Positions 44,494-53,952 are shown, numbered from the stretch's first letter. The stretch: 64,000 nt of DNA from an uncultured Gammaproteobacteria bacterium (GCA_913058345.1 CAJXQR010000004.1:1-64000); one strand, 5' to 3'. Translations and numbers: made by a program. Notes: generated from the sequence alone by a model not told the origin.

Positions 44494-45774
44494 TTATCGT
44501 AAAATTGCATCAAAAACTTGAACCTTCACCCTCTCCCCTTTCAGTAATATAGTCTCACCAGCCTCTAGTACAATAAAGCAGTTACTACGAGCAAAGGAGC
44601 TCAACGCACCTGAGCTTTGTTGTTTATCCGGAGTCACAAGCAGCTCACCATGACTATCTGTCGTTAAGCGAGCACGGAGAAATTCAAGGCGACTACGGTT
44701 ACGTGGAATATCACAACTGGCCCGCGCAGAGAGGGCTACAGTCGGCTTCGATTCAAGACCCTGCATTTTTTGCAACACAGGCAAGACTAATTGATAAAAG
44801 GTCACCAGTGCCGACATTGGATTACCCGGCAAACCAAAAAAAACACTATTCGTCAGATGGCCAAACATAAAAGGCTTGCCCGGTTTAATGGCAACCTTCC
44901 AGAAACCGATATCGCCCAGCTCCCGCAATAGTTGGCGAGCGTAATCGGCTTCCCCCACCGACGCACCACCGCAGGTAATAACCGCATCGGCTGAGGCATC
45001 GGCCTTTATATAAGCGGCACGCAACAATTCAAGATCATCAGGAATGACGCCGATATCAATCACTTCACAGCCCAGGCGATCTAACATCGCCTTTAAAAAG
45101 TAACGATTGCTGTCATAAATTTCACCGGCTCCCAACACCTCACCCGGGGCACGTAATTCACTACCGTTGGCAAACACGGCGACTTTTAAGCGCGGCCGTA
45201 CAGCCGCCTCAGCAATACCCATCGTCGCTAGCAAACCAATATCGACGGGACCAAGTCGATGACCAGCCCGAAATAGCGTTTCCCCCTTTTTTATATCTTC
45301 CCCGGCATAGCGCACATTGGCCTGGGGGCTGGGTATCTTTTTAAGGGTAATGGTCTCGCCGTCTGCCTCTACGTTTTCCTGCATCACTACCGTATCGCAA
45401 CCTTCGGGCACTTCGGCCCCGGTCATAATGCGAAGACACTGGTCAGCCCGAACACTGCCGACATAGGGTTTTCCAGCCAGAGCCTTTCCCGCTAGTGTAA
45501 ATACGACGCTTTCAGGCATAGCGTCGTCTATGGAAGCGAAATTAAACGCGTAACCGTCCATGGCAGAATTATCGGCGGGCGGCGCATTCACTGGCGACAC
45601 GATATCGGCGGCCAGAATACGGTCTGGTAAGTCAGCTAACGAGACCCTCTCCTCTTTGATAAGCTCGTCATTGATATGCTCGCGACTGAGCGCTGCCAGC
45701 ATATGGGCTCGGGCTTGATCGAGACTTAATAAAGACTGGGGACTAGTCAATGGATGCGAATTTTTCTTCTTCAT
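44494..45774 (-). CDS. moeA: molybdopterin molybdenumtransferase
   Basis: MoeA inserts molybdate into adenylylated molybdopterin to make Mo-cofactor. The protein has 426 residues from ATG 45774 (preceded by GGAG), with PADNSAMDGYAF, TCGGASVGEADY and GLPGNPMSALVTF, all MoeA markers. A longer TTG frame reaches 45801 but has no good start signal. It directly follows the moeB-type gene on the same strand, forming a small cofactor pair. Confidence 0.94.
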   Translation of the reverse strand: MKKKNSHPLTSPQSLLSLDQARAHMLAALSREHINDELIKEERVSLADLPDRILAADIVSPVNAPPADNSAMDGYAFNFASIDDAMPESVVFTLAGKALAGKPYVGSVRADQCLRIMTGAEVPEGCDTVVMQENVEADGETITLKKIPSPQANVRYAGEDIKKGETLFRAGHRLGPVDIGLLATMGIAEAAVRPRLKVAVFANGSELRAPGEVLGAGEIYDSNRYFLKAMLDRLGCEVIDIGVIPDDLELLRAAYIKADASADAVITCGGASVGEADYARQLLRELGDIGFWKVAIKPGKPFMFGHLTNSVFFGLPGNPMSALVTFYQLVLPVLQKMQGLESKPTVALSARASCDIPRNRSRLEFLRARLTTDSHGELLVTPDKQQSSGALSSFARSNCFIVLEAGETILLKGERVKVQVFDAILR

Positions 45775-45812
45775 AATTAAGCTCCGTCTCAGCTCACTCA
45801 ATAACTACAGTT

Positions 45813-46580
45813 TTAATCAGCGCCAGTAGAACGGCTACACACCGGGCAGTCTTTCCACTGTTCAAGCTGAAAGGTTTGCCACTGACTATAAGCGCCGTCA
45901 AACAGCATTAATTTGCCGACCGGGACGGTACCTGCACCACCTAATAGCTTAAGGGTCTCCAAGGCTTGCAGGCTGCCAACAATACCCACCAATGGCGCTA
46001 ATACGCCCGACTCAACACAGCTCAATTGCTGCTCTCCAAAGCGTTGGCTTAAACACTCATAACACGGAGTGGATTCTTGCATTGTGAAAACGGCGACCTG
46101 GCCTTCAAAGCGTATGGCAGCACCGGACACGAGTGGCGTTTCCGCCTGAAAACACAAGCGGTTGAGCTGACGCCGCGTATCGAGATTATCCGAGCAATCC
46201 AACACCACATGGCAGCTTTTTATTTTTTTCAGCAATGCGGCATCTGCCAATTTCTGCGCCACCGTTTCGATAGTGATGTCCGGATTCAGACGCAGCAAGC
46301 TATCGTGGGCTGAATCTACTTTTTGACGACCAATATCGGCTTCTCCATGTAAGACCTGACGCTGTAAATTGCTCAGTTCAACACTATCGTCGTCAACTAA
46401 AATTAAATGCCCAACACCGGCGGCACACAGATATTGAGCGGCTGCACAACCGAGGCCACCGACACCCAACACCATTACGGTACTCACTACTAATTGCTCC
46501 TGCGCATCAAAACCAAAACTTGGTAACAGAAGTTGCCGCGTGTAGCGCTTACGTTGATAGTCGGTGAGGCGCTCAGCCAC
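45813..46580 (-). CDS. moeB: MoeB/ThiF-type adenylyltransferase
   Basis: The 255-residue E1-like enzyme adenylates the C-terminal glycine of a small sulfur carrier (MoaD). It has the nucleotide-binding VLGVGGLGCAAAQYL near 35-49, LVDDDSVELSNLQRQV near 60-75, DCSDN near 127, the catalytic Cys in SCVESGVL near 185, and zinc pairs CYEC and CPVC. HesA/ThiF members look similar. Linkage to moeA favours MoeB. Confidence 0.9.
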   Translation of the reverse strand: MAERLTDYQRKRYTRQLLLPSFGFDAQEQLVVSTVMVLGVGGLGCAAAQYLCAAGVGHLILVDDDSVELSNLQRQVLHGEADIGRQKVDSAHDSLLRLNPDITIETVAQKLADAALLKKIKSCHVVLDCSDNLDTRRQLNRLCFQAETPLVSGAAIRFEGQVAVFTMQESTPCYECLSQRFGEQQLSCVESGVLAPLVGIVGSLQALETLKLLGGAGTVPVGKLMLFDGAYSQWQTFQLEQWKDCPVCSRSTGAD

Positions 46581-46816
46581 GTCGATACTCCATTGTTTTA
46601 TCTGTCTGTAGATATCAAGCGGACGGGGGTAAAGTGTTCATGTCTGATCCTATGCATTTGGAAGCACTTCCTCTAATATGATTCGAGGCAAAGCAAGCGC
46701 ATTCGTTTGACAGACAACCGGCCCTATAATACTAACACTACTAACGCCGCTAACACTCAGCCTTCGCAGCCTGCCCCCTGACTCTAAGACTTAATGCATA
46801 ACACTGGAGAACAGCC

Positions 46817-47452
46817 ATGAAATTATACGACTTTCCCAAGGCACCCAATCCCCGTCGCGTCAATATTTTTCTTTCCGAAAAAGGTATTGAGGTAGACAAA
46901 GTGTTCGTAGATCTGCCTAACGGCGAGCACCTGTCGCCTGAATATAGGGCCAAAAACCCGGCCTGTGACATCCCCATGCTTGAGCTTGACAACGGCACCT
47001 GCATTAGCCAGATTCGCGGCATTTGCCGTTACTTTGAAGAGAGTAGCCCCAACCCGCCGATGCTGGGCTCAACGCCTGAAGAAAAGGCCATGGTCGAAAT
47101 GTGGGAGCACCTGGCTTTCATGAACGGTTTACTGGCCGTTGCCGACGTATTCCGCAACACAGCAGAGGGTTTTGCCGACCGTGCCGTGGTAGGGCCACAC
47201 AATTATAAGCAATTGCCTGAGTTGGCCGAGCGCGGTTCTCAACGTTTACAACATTTTTACACCGATTTTGATCAACGCCTCGCCACGAATGACTACCTCG
47301 CCGGTGGCTTTTATTCGCTGGCTGACATCACTGCATTCGTTGCCTGTGACTTTGCCAAATGGATTAAAGAAGACATTCCCGCCAGCTGCACAAATTTACA
47401 AGCGTGGTACGAAAAAGTCGCCCAAAGGCCAGCCGTGCAGGCCAACCCTTAG
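46817..47452 (+). CDS. glutathione S-transferase family protein
   Basis: The 211-residue protein has an N-terminal thioredoxin-fold domain (LYDFPKAPNPRRVNIFLSEK, with VP/IP in CDIPMLEL near 52-59 and the S-x-I in ISQIRGICRYFEE near 65-77) and a C-terminal helical domain with DYLAGGFYSLADITAFVACDF near 155-175. It should bind glutathione in the cytoplasm for conjugation or reduction. The substrate is unknown. A structured non-coding stretch follows. Confidence 0.92.
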   Translation: MKLYDFPKAPNPRRVNIFLSEKGIEVDKVFVDLPNGEHLSPEYRAKNPACDIPMLELDNGTCISQIRGICRYFEESSPNPPMLGSTPEEKAMVEMWEHLAFMNGLLAVADVFRNTAEGFADRAVVGPHNYKQLPELAERGSQRLQHFYTDFDQRLATNDYLAGGFYSLADITAFVACDFAKWIKEDIPASCTNLQAWYEKVAQRPAVQANP

Positions 47453-47554
47453 CCCACCATTATGGGGGATTTCGTGAAAGACTCTGCCACAGACTACGCA
47501 ATAATGTAAGCCTGTTGACACTTACTACACATCCCGCCCTGTGATACATTAAAA

Positions 47555-47674
47555 GGCTTGGGGGGTAGACCTCCCCACAATACACTATAAAATTATCGCC
47601 GGTTGACTATTGGCTGACTAACCGGCCCGATATTACGCAGTACTAAAACCCGTTAGCCCTGCTCGCGGGTTTTT
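47555..47674 (+). ncRNA. structured leader or small RNA candidate, ends in a terminator
   Basis: Three hairpins follow one another: TGGGG/CCCCA near 47559-47577, GCCGGTT/AACCGGC at 47598-47626 and AAAACCCG/CGGGTTTT at 47645-47673 with a T run. A TTGACA box lies at 47515-47520, but the matching -10 is off-spacing. It may be a short transcript of about 120 nt, a leader of the flavin reductase gene 48 bp downstream, or the terminator region of the upstream gene. No known RNA family was recognised. Confidence 0.35.
47645..47674 (+). terminator. intrinsic terminator upstream of the flavin reductase gene
   Basis: AAAACCCG at 47645-47652 pairs with CGGGTTTT at 47666-47673, ending in a short T tract. 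It sits about 190 bp after the GST stop codon and 48 bp before the flavin reductase ATG, so readthrough control of the latter is possible. Confidence 0.7.
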
Positions 47675-47722
47675 GCTGAATGTTTATTACTATTTCACAT
47701 TGACCAACTGGAAAACTTAACC

Positions 47723-48205
47723 ATGACTTTAGATGCACGAGAATTTCGCGACTCCCTTGGCGCTTTCGCCACCGGTATTACCGTTGTTACGACTAATGCC
47801 CCTGATGGCACAAAAGTGGGTTGCACCGCTAACAGCTTCTCTTCTGTTTCTCTTGAGCCGCCCTTGGTAATGTGGGCTATCGCGAGAAACGCCAACAGCT
47901 TTCAAGCCTTTAATGAAGCGAAAGATTTCGCCATTCATATCCTCCACGCGGGCCAAGAAGATGTATCGCGCTTATTCGCCACCAAAGATGTAGACAAATT
48001 TAGCCAAATTGAGTCTAGTGAGGGTCGTGCTGGTGTACCGCTACTGAACGATTACAGCGTACGGTTTGAATGCTCCACAGAGCACCTCTACGATGGTGGC
48101 GATCACGTCATTATCGTTGGCCGTGTCCACGAGATGTGCAATGCCAACAAAGAGCCACTAGGGTTTTACAAAGGCCAATACGCCAAAATTGATGTCAGCA
48201 AGTAA
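47723..48205 (+). CDS. flavin reductase-like protein (FMN-binding split barrel)
   Basis: The 160-residue protein fits the HpaC/flavin reductase family: FATGITVVTT near 15-24, GCTANSFSSVSLEPPLVMWAI near 32-52, and GDHVIIVGRV near 132-141. These enzymes reduce FMN or FAD with NADH to feed a partner monooxygenase or use bound flavin themselves. No oxygenase partner is next to it. The AcuI-type reductase follows 48 bp downstream on the same strand. Confidence 0.9.
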   Translation: MTLDAREFRDSLGAFATGITVVTTNAPDGTKVGCTANSFSSVSLEPPLVMWAIARNANSFQAFNEAKDFAIHILHAGQEDVSRLFATKDVDKFSQIESSEGRAGVPLLNDYSVRFECSTEHLYDGGDHVIIVGRVHEMCNANKEPLGFYKGQYAKIDVSK

Positions 48206-48252
48206 ATTCGCGCTGACATCATTTGTTCAAAGCTGCTTCGGGAGACCGCACC

Positions 48253-49248
48253 ATGACTTCATCCTTTAATGCTCTGCTCATCAACAAAAACGATAACAAG
48301 GTCAGCGCTTCAATTAAGCAGATCAGCCTTGCCGATCTACCGGACGAAGAGGTGCTGGTCGATGTAGCCTATTCCACTATCAACTATAAAGACGGCCTCG
48401 CGACGACGGGAACCTTACCCATCTGTCGCAAATTCCCTATGGTGGGAGGTATTGATTTAGCAGGTACTGTAATCGACTCGAAAAACCCAGCGTTTAAAGC
48501 CGGTGATCGCGTATTGGTCAACGGCTTTGGCTTGTCTGAGAGCTACTGGGGTGGCTATACACAAAAGCAAAAGCTAAAAGCCGAATGGCTGGTGCGTGTA
48601 CCCGAGGCCTTTAGCCTGGAAGAGGCAATGGCCATCGGCACAGCCGGTTACACCGCTATGCTCTGTGTACTTGCTTTACAGGACTGGGGCGTTAAACCCG
48701 ATGACGGCCCTATCGTCGTTACTGGCGCAGCCGGTGGCGTTGGCACTGTGGCGATTATGCTATTAGCCAAACTCGGTTATGACGTCACCGCCTCCACCGG
48801 CCGCGTTGACGAAGCTCGCCCACTGCTCGAAGCACTCGGGGCCAAAGACATTATTGCCCGTGACCAGCTTGCCCGAGACCCCGGTCCACTAGAAGCAGAA
48901 ACCTGGGCCGGTGCTGTCGACAGTGTCGGCGACAACACCCTGGCCAGTGTTTTAGCGCAAACGCGCTACGAGGGTATGGTGACTGCGTGCGGGCTAGCGG
49001 GCAGCATTAACTTGCCCGCCACTGTGATGCCCTTTATTTTACGTGGCGTCACCTTGCGCGGCATTGATTCCGTCATGGCGCCCCTCGAACGCCGCCAGCG
49101 CGCCTGGCAGGGTTTGGCCGAGCTGGTCAATCTCGATCTACTACGTCAAATATACAGCGTAGAACCCCTCAGTAAAGTACCCGCACTTGCCAAAGATATT
49201 CTTGCCGGCAAAATCAAGGGCCGAATCGTGATTGACGTTAACGCTTAA
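48253..49248 (+). CDS. acuI: AcuI-type acryloyl-CoA reductase / quinone oxidoreductase
   Basis: The 331-residue zinc-free MDR protein has the NADPH-binding GAAGGVGTVAIML near 148-160 and the TINYKDGLATTG start block typical of the YhdH/AcuI branch. AcuI reduces acryloyl-CoA to propionyl-CoA, known in DMSP breakdown by marine bacteria. The ATG at 48253 follows GGGAGA. A frame from 48223 is unlikely. The name is based on branch-typical motifs; no DMSP lyase or dddK/dmd gene is in the window. Confidence 0.85.
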   Translation: MTSSFNALLINKNDNKVSASIKQISLADLPDEEVLVDVAYSTINYKDGLATTGTLPICRKFPMVGGIDLAGTVIDSKNPAFKAGDRVLVNGFGLSESYWGGYTQKQKLKAEWLVRVPEAFSLEEAMAIGTAGYTAMLCVLALQDWGVKPDDGPIVVTGAAGGVGTVAIMLLAKLGYDVTASTGRVDEARPLLEALGAKDIIARDQLARDPGPLEAETWAGAVDSVGDNTLASVLAQTRYEGMVTACGLAGSINLPATVMPFILRGVTLRGIDSVMAPLERRQRAWQGLAELVNLDLLRQIYSVEPLSKVPALAKDILAGKIKGRIVIDVNA

Positions 49249-49261
49249 GTCGATGGCTAAC

Positions 49262-49290
49262 AGGGGGCTATCCACGTTGGATAACCCCCT
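49262..49290 (+). terminator. hairpin after the acuI-type gene
   Basis: AGGGGGcTATCC at 49262-49273 pairs with GGATAaCCCCCT at 49279-49290 with one mismatch and a 5-base loop, 14 bp after the stop codon. There is no T run, so it may be a weak terminator or an mRNA-stabilising end. Confidence 0.55.
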
Positions 49291-49559
49291 AAACACACTC
49301 CTCTACACACAGCTTCCAACGCATTCCCCATCGATAATAACGGGAGCTGCATGGGAAAAACCTACTGTAAAAAAACAGCACATCCCAATTGAGTTCAGTG
49401 AACGCCCGCCGGTAATCCCATCGACGCAGACACGGCAAAGGATGACGACTGCGATCTTACGGTCTGTCGCAAGCAAGGTAGCCACTACTCTCTTGTATTA
49501 GCCACAGGCCTGTACGTTCGGGACTGCGAATCAACAGAGCCTCCTCCGAAACGGTCGTT

Positions 49560-49757
49560 CTATGGATAGCCAAGCACCGTGAATCCCTTAATTTCATGAT
49601 CACTATCGCCTGTATTAAAACAGCCACCCTTCACCCGTGCGAAAATATCCCATGACCCATCGGGGAAAAACCGTAAAGCTTGCTTATATACTTTGTCATT
49701 AAATAGTTGAGATATCTCTTGAGATTTAATACGGTCCCTCAGGCTAGGCCTTTTCAC
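49560..49757 (-). pseudogene. possible gene remnant upstream of the SDR gene
   Basis: From a possible GTG at 49757 to TAG at 49560 this strand reads as a protein-like C-terminal end with mixed composition (KQALRFFPDGSWDIFARVKGG and GFTVLGYP). It has no ribosome binding site, and upstream bases are antisense to the SDR gene. It could be the tail of a lost gene or a short intact protein of about 65 residues. The family was not recognised. The remaining parts of 49291-49770 show nothing else. Confidence 0.3.
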
Positions 49758-49770
49758 ACAGGACAAAATA

Positions 49771-50544
49771 ATGACGACGAAAATCTTGAACGGAAAAATC
49801 GCTTTTGTCACCGGCGCCAGCCGAGGCATAGGCAAGGGTATTGCCATTGCTCTAGCAAATGCGGGAGCCCATGTGGCCTGCATTGCCACCAGAGCGGGAA
49901 ATGCCAATGATGTTGTCACGACGATTCAGGCAAAAGGCGGCAAGGCCATGGCATTCGGCTGTAAGGTCGAAGAAGGTGGCGCTGTAGCAGCGACCTTTGC
50001 AGCGGTGAAAGAACACCTTGGCCCGGTCGACATACTCGTCAACAACGCGGGCATATCCAAGCCCCAGCCACTACTAGAAATGACGGAAGAAAACTGGAAC
50101 AGCCATATGGACATCAATGCCAAATCGGTATTTTTGTGCTCTCAGGCAGCGATTCGACAAATGAAAGACGCCGGCAATGGAGGTTGCGTGATTAATATTG
50201 GCTCCATCGTCGGCCAAAATGCCATTCCCCAAACCCTTTCTTATTGCACATCAAAAGCGGCGGTTGAACACATGACTCGGGTATTGGCAGTGGAATGCGC
50301 TAAATACAACGTGCGCGTCAACTGTATTGCACCGGGCTATATTCGCACCGAGATGATTGAGCAACTGGCGGCCGATGGCAAACTGGCGGCTGATGCCATC
50401 GAAAAACGCACCCCCCAACGACGCATGGGCTCCGTTGAAGATATTGCCGCAGCTGTGATCTTTGTGGCTGGTCCGGGCGCAGGCTTTATGACTGGCGAAA
50501 CCCTCAATATCGACGGCGGTTGGACGGCCTATGGCTATCTTTAA
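49771..50544 (+). CDS. short-chain dehydrogenase/reductase
   Basis: The 257-residue SDR shows TGASRGIGKGIA near 14-25, NNAG near 91-94, the catalytic Ser in NIGSIVG, and Y-x3-K in YCTSKAAVEH near 158-167. It ends in GETLNIDGGWTAYGYL as in the FabG-like classical SDRs. The substrate is unknown. AGGA lies before the ATG. It is monocistronic, with long non-coding stretches on both sides. Confidence 0.93.
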   Translation: MTTKILNGKIAFVTGASRGIGKGIAIALANAGAHVACIATRAGNANDVVTTIQAKGGKAMAFGCKVEEGGAVAATFAAVKEHLGPVDILVNNAGISKPQPLLEMTEENWNSHMDINAKSVFLCSQAAIRQMKDAGNGGCVINIGSIVGQNAIPQTLSYCTSKAAVEHMTRVLAVECAKYNVRVNCIAPGYIRTEMIEQLAADGKLAADAIEKRTPQRRMGSVEDIAAAVIFVAGPGAGFMTGETLNIDGGWTAYGYL

Positions 50545-50954
50545 GCCGTACTGATCTTGAGCGGATAAAATGTTCTAACGCTACCAATACACGTTAAAAA
50601 TGCTGACCGGTGCGGCCAGCCCCACTGAAAAAATCGTTGATCCGGAAATTCCGTCCATTTTTAAGCGCTGTTAAAAATAGAAGAGGGGGTAGATAGTGCC
50701 AAGCGCTGTATGGGCGTTACCCCGCCGAAAGCACCCCTTGCACACTGTTAGGACTGTGACATCAGTGATAGCTGGAAGGTTGACCAGTGAGAGCACATCA
50801 GGAGGAGGTCAGTGGGGAGCCTCATTCAAGAGCCACCTCTTGTAATAAGCAGTGTTAAAGTCGACGTTATCTTAATAAACTTGTTGAAAAGGCGAAAAGA
50901 GAAAATTCAATTTCCTCTTTTCGCCAGTTGACAGTTAAGGAACTTGTACGGACT
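50545..50954. other. intergenic region with an 11-bp inverted repeat
   Basis: This 410-bp region separates convergent genes. GGCGAAAAGAG at 50891-50901 and CTCTTTTCGCC at 50915-50925 form an 11-bp perfect stem with a 13-base loop. It is probably a shared terminator, though without a clear T run. Nothing else was recognised. Confidence 0.5.
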
Positions 50955-52370
50955 TTATTGATTGGCCTCCGCTTTAAAATCTTCTATTGCTATTGTTTTA
51001 ACACGCTTCAGGCTCTCCTTAATCCGCTGCCTTATTACTAAACCGTGACGTTCAACAACGGAGCCAATAATAATAGCCAGAGCGCCTAGAATAGCTAAGC
51101 TCGTCCAGTTCAAAAAATCAACATTTTCCAATAAGCCATACAGGACATTAACCAGGCCCAACAAACTGGTCGTTATTCCTAAAGCCACAATAAAACGCTG
51201 AGAAATCCAATGACCCATCATCACCACAATAAGCCCCACAAAACAGGTCGATAGACCCGCCAGTATGCCGTTATCCATCAGAAGGTTGCCGAGAAAACTG
51301 AAGCTAAGCATGAGACTCGCAGAAACTAATATACTGCTTTTATCCTTAGTAAAAGAAGCTCGCAAGGCAACTTCGACAAACAGCGCGCTGGCAATTAGAG
51401 CAAAGACAGGCAAGGCAATATTGGCCACCAACAAATTGTCGAACAGAGATGCCGCTGGTATAGCCGTACTAATCGCTACTGGTAATGCTGCCAGCTCCAC
51501 TAATCGACGTGCAGTGGATGGGCTCGACATTTGTAAAGCCAGAACCCGCAGCGCCATAAATACAATTAGGCCCATAGCGCTATAAAGCACTTCATTGGCT
51601 TGATACAACCAGGTGCTGCGTACCAATAAAATAATGCTGGGCACAAACAACACAAGTCGAGAAAATTTACCTTCAGCAGTGCGTAATCCATTATCTTTTG
51701 CGCACTGTTTTACGCTAAATGCCAGTGTAAAAAATACCATCCCTGCCGCAAGTGCCGCCGAAAAGCTGACATCTCGAACTGGAATCAAGAGCATTGCATT
51801 AGACAACAAATAGACAATGGTCAGAGGTTTTGCCGATTGTCTGGCCATGACCTTAAAACCAAACAGAGTGGCTGGCAGCAATATAGCAATAGCACTACAC
51901 AAGGCCAAACCGATGGACAGAGAATCATTGACCGACCATTGCGCCACACTGGGGTACTGGGCAAGCCCGCCATCCCACGGCATAAAGGAATACATCAATG
52001 CGCCAAGTGTTGTTATATTCGCCGAAACTGATAACAGGCCCAGACCAAGAAAAACACGAGCACCTTTGTTTTCTTTCATTAAATAACTTAAAGCAAAACC
52101 ACCAAGGCCTAACAACAAGGTCTGGGAAAGCAACAAATAATAGCGGTTTATATCATTCCCAGCGTCCCAGCCTTGCAATAGAAAGAGCGACATAGAGGCA
52201 ACAACAGAAAAACCACCTATGATGCGCAGTACATTCGACAGACCAGAAAAGCTTGAACTTGTCGTTATGTCTAATGGGTTTGATGTATATACTTTTGAGG
52301 CGGTGATCTGCTCTCCATCCCTTGAGTCACTTGCCGCTATATCCTTAGCTGGGAATCTTTGTGTGCTCAT
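50955..52370 (-). CDS. multi-pass membrane protein of unknown function
   Basis: The 471-residue protein has a polar N-terminal tail (about 1-40), then roughly 11-13 hydrophobic helices with a short basic C-terminus. It is not a member of a transporter family I recognise; the even helix spacing recalls DUF2157-like sensors, but this is weak. Its ATG overlaps the stop of the PspA-like gene (ATGA), so the two are coupled and probably act together at the inner membrane. Confidence 0.8.
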   Translation of the reverse strand: MSTQRFPAKDIAASDSRDGEQITASKVYTSNPLDITTSSSFSGLSNVLRIIGGFSVVASMSLFLLQGWDAGNDINRYYLLLSQTLLLGLGGFALSYLMKENKGARVFLGLGLLSVSANITTLGALMYSFMPWDGGLAQYPSVAQWSVNDSLSIGLALCSAIAILLPATLFGFKVMARQSAKPLTIVYLLSNAMLLIPVRDVSFSAALAAGMVFFTLAFSVKQCAKDNGLRTAEGKFSRLVLFVPSIILLVRSTWLYQANEVLYSAMGLIVFMALRVLALQMSSPSTARRLVELAALPVAISTAIPAASLFDNLLVANIALPVFALIASALFVEVALRASFTKDKSSILVSASLMLSFSFLGNLLMDNGILAGLSTCFVGLIVVMMGHWISQRFIVALGITTSLLGLVNVLYGLLENVDFLNWTSLAILGALAIIIGSVVERHGLVIRQRIKESLKRVKTIAIEDFKAEANQ

Positions 52371-53044
52371 GATTTATCTCCCTGGCCGTAGTTGCTACTC
52401 TCACTATCTGGCTGTATTAGCGTTGCTAATTCTTCCCGCAAAGCCTCACAGCTCTCTCGTTGAGAAAATTCAACCTCCAAACTGTCAACCGACTGACCCT
52501 GCCCCACCTGATATTCCGTTTCAGTGAGCTTGATTTCCCATCGTTCGAAAATAGCATCAACCGTGTTATTCGCCAAACTGTCCACGTCATTTAAAGCTCT
52601 CATGGCATCTGCTGCGGCATGTCTCGAGCGCATAGAGTGGCGCTGCTGAACAATTTCTGCCAATCTGTTTTCCATTTGCTCAAGGGTCATACCCAGTTTC
52701 TGCTCTAATTCTTCTTGCTTAACAAGATTTGCGCGCAACTTGGATATTTGTTCACGACAGAGGTTGCGTCGCTGCAAACACGCCAGAGCTTTTTGTTCAT
52801 CGTCTCTGGCTATCATCTTGGCACGCTCAACCCATGACGCCTCAGTTATTAACAATTCACTCAATTTATGGCGCATTTCCTGGCCTTCCTTAGCAATTTT
52901 GTCATTGCGAACTTTGGCTTTTGCAGCCAAAGTTCGGCTCTCTGTAATAGATGCATCTATCACCGCTTCATGGTTTTCAAACTGTGACACGGCCCTGTCA
53001 ACCGAGGCACCAAGGCTTGCTGCTATACGATTTAAGATACTCAT
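52367..53044 (-). CDS. PspA/IM30-like coiled-coil protein
   Basis: The 225-residue protein (ATG 53044 preceded by GGAG) is almost wholly helical with heptad character over about 30-180 (RHKLSELLITEASWVERAKMI, QKLGMTLEQMENRLAEI). It starts with an amphipathic helix (MSILNRIAASLGASVDRAVSQFENHEA). This layout is that of PspA/IM30 proteins that coat and repair the inner membrane under stress. Coupling to a multi-pass protein is unlike the usual psp operon. It is transcribed divergently from an XRE regulator. Confidence 0.8.
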   Translation of the reverse strand: MSILNRIAASLGASVDRAVSQFENHEAVIDASITESRTLAAKAKVRNDKIAKEGQEMRHKLSELLITEASWVERAKMIARDDEQKALACLQRRNLCREQISKLRANLVKQEELEQKLGMTLEQMENRLAEIVQQRHSMRSRHAAADAMRALNDVDSLANNTVDAIFERWEIKLTETEYQVGQGQSVDSLEVEFSQRESCEALREELATLIQPDSESSNYGQGDKS

Positions 53045-53196
53045 CGACGTTCTCCAGTGTTGTTGAAGGAGCAGTATCCCACCAGGTCTCATATTTCGAA
53101 ACCATAATCCACAAAGAACTAGAAAGAACAACTAAAGGTATTATTATGCGATACTTTACAGCATCATCGAGCCATTTCTGAGGAGACACCAATACG

Positions 53197-53952
53197 ATGT
53201 CACAGACCAAGAACTTACTTTCAACATTAAAAATAGCTCTCAAAGCCCAGAATAAAACTTATGCTGATGTTGCAAAGACCCTGGATCTGAGTGAGGCGAG
53301 TGTAAAGCGCTTATTTAATCAGCAAGAATTTTCCTTAAGCCGACTCGAAGAAACCTGCAAACTACTCAATATGACTATTTCTGATTTGGTGCAATTGATG
53401 AATGAACGCTACCAAAGCCAACTTCAACAATTAAGCGTCTGTCAGGAACAGGAAATCGCCGATGATTTGGTACTTTTGTTAATTACCGTTTGCGTTTTAA
53501 ATCGTTGGTCGTTCAATGAGATCGTGATGTTTTATGACATCAGTAAACCCGAGTGCATCCGTAAACTGGTTCACCTGGACAAGCTTAAGATTATCGAATT
53601 ACTCCCCAACAACCATATAAAACTACGCGTCAGTCCCCATTTCAGTTGGCGCGACAACGGGCCTATCCAACAATTTTTTCAACGGGTGATTAGCCATGAG
53701 TTTTTCCAATCGGACTTTCAGAAGGAAAATGAACAACTAGTAGTGCTAAACGGCATGCTATCACTACAGTCTAATGGGGAATTCCAACGTCGGTTAATGC
53801 GACTGGCCCGTGAATTTAATGAATTAAATGATCAGGACTCTGCTCTAGAATTAGACCAGCGTACCGGCTACACCGTCGTCATGGCATTGCGCACATGGCA
53901 TTACGGTGTGTTTGAAAGCCATATTCGGACAGAAAATCGCGTAAAAAAGTAG
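53197..53952 (+). CDS. XRE-family HTH regulator with C-terminal sensor region
   Basis: The 251-residue protein has an HTH at residues 8-62 (TYADVAKTLDLSEASVKRLFN). The long C-terminal part (about 75-251) has no motif I recognise. It is transcribed away from the PspA-like operon across 152 bp and is likely to regulate it. The divergent gap also contains a possible small minus-strand frame, not called. Confidence 0.88.
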   Translation: MSQTKNLLSTLKIALKAQNKTYADVAKTLDLSEASVKRLFNQQEFSLSRLEETCKLLNMTISDLVQLMNERYQSQLQQLSVCQEQEIADDLVLLLITVCVLNRWSFNEIVMFYDISKPECIRKLVHLDKLKIIELLPNNHIKLRVSPHFSWRDNGPIQQFFQRVISHEFFQSDFQKENEQLVVLNGMLSLQSNGEFQRRLMRLAREFNELNDQDSALELDQRTGYTVVMALRTWHYGVFESHIRTENRVKK

